Shown piece after piece: positions 63,486-64,000 of a DNA stretch of 64,000 nt. The stretch lies in NCBI RefSeq assembly GCF_000013445.1, contig NC_007796.1, forward strand, positions 2,144,936 to 2,208,935. The letters are read 5' to 3'. Position numbers and translations under genes: made by a program. Source of the stretch: Methanospirillum hungatei JF-1. GTDB taxonomy: Archaea; Halobacteriota; Methanomicrobia; Methanomicrobiales; Methanospirillaceae. Each line of letters begins with the position of its first letter. The stretch's first letter is position 1. Below the pieces are notes generated by a model. The model saw only the letters and a list, made by a program, of their open reading frames with translations. It was not told the DNA's origin and did no database searches.

Positions 63486-64000
63486 AGAATCACAAATTTT
63501 GTCTAATTATCTCTCATATGGAAAAATAAGTCCTTCTTTTGTACTCTGACAGTGCAGTCAGAGGTTGGTATGCAGACATCGCAGGACGCTGAAAAAATAT
63601 TTATACTATTGTGACAATAATACAGATTGTAACCTGCCTGTAGGAATTATCAGAGATCTGGCAGGATTTTGTGGATGGATGCATGAGGTGAAAATAGGTC
63701 TGATCTTCTCATCAGTCTCCATCCATTCATATTTTTTCTTTTCTGATCTGAATATCCTCTGATTACGGAAGACTATCATTAAATATAGTTTAATATCATA
63801 CTATCTGCATTAATCCAGAAAGTTTGACGTAACCTATAAAGTGGATATCAAGTACAGGTTTTGGAATAGCCAATGGTTCATATTGATTATTTCATAACCT
63901 TTTGTCAGGCACTCTCATCATCTGAACAGATTCACCTGTCATAAACATGTCATAATATCATGACCTCTGGAATGTGTGTCGATACAAATGTCTCATATTA
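63486..64000. other. terminal intergenic region
   Basis: AT-rich, with TATA-like blocks (for example ATATTTATACTATT near 63597-63610). A 65-codon plus-strand frame near 63565 has no family similarity or clear ribosome binding site. No RNA gene is recognised. Confidence 0.4.

Noticed and set aside
63565-63762. 65-codon frame near the right end
   Set aside because: No family similarity, no ribosome binding site and AT-rich non-coding surroundings.
1-64000. CRISPR array, tRNA or rRNA genes
   Set aside because: I saw no regularly spaced short repeats, no cloverleaf with a GGTTCRA arm and no rRNA core sequences. A tRNA scan was not possible, so weak or intron-containing tRNAs could be missed.

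Overview
The window most likely comes from a methanogenic archaeon of the order Methanomicrobiales, probably Methanospirillum hungatei or a close relative. This is inferred from family content: a histidine-type archaeal Thi4, an aIF-1A paralogue, histidine kinases with the HD-I-LN phosphoacceptor style common in this order, a DUF3821-like surface protein, AbrB/PIN and RelE-type toxin-antitoxin pairs, IPT/TIG surface proteins, GGAG/GGTG ribosome binding sites and TATA-like promoter elements. No rRNA, tRNA or CRISPR array was recognised.

Bases 1-9100 hold the tail of a defence island. A HEPN protein and an N-terminally shortened ATPase-type regulator are followed by a BREX type 1-like block in the order pglX-pglZ-brxL. 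pglZ and brxL look intact. pglX is broken twice: its N-terminal methyltransferase half is missing, and the remainder is split by an IS1-family element with an 8-bp target duplication. The element's transposase is encoded in two frames joined by a poly-A slippery site. brxA, brxB and brxC are not in the window.

Bases 9100-18800 are an accessory, rearranged region. It contains a zinc-ribbon ORF with no start codon, an IS4-family transposase, a RelE-type toxin gene with a 1-nt frameshift next to its antitoxin, two PIN-toxin modules, an orphan antitoxin whose partner toxin is reduced to its first residues, and an hsdM gene cut at one point with its halves now in swapped order. A three-gene cassette of unknown function (A: soluble protein; B: exported protein; C: one-helix membrane protein) occurs twice as 1.24-kb direct repeats, with a third fragment of A elsewhere.

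Bases 18800-64000 are mostly intact chromosomal genes. Metabolism: thiE and Thi4 (thiamine), threonine dehydratase, an ornithine cyclodeaminase/alanine dehydrogenase-type enzyme, an aldo/keto reductase with iron-sulfur clusters, TrmO, and a BaiN-type flavoprotein. Signalling: CheW, a large dCache chemoreceptor, receiver proteins, two PAS histidine kinases, and a solute-binding/PAS sensor with no kinase core. Transport: TauE/SafE, a DASS-type symporter, DHA2 MFS and a MarR-MATE operon. Cell surface: a TIG-repeat protein, a subtilase and a DUF3821-like protein. The last two share a C-terminal module of about 157 residues, which suggests a common surface-attachment signal. A YgjP-type metalloprotease with several extra copies of its N-terminal domain, a TPR-membrane-metallo-beta-lactamase fusion and an orphan DpnM-type adenine methylase are also notable.
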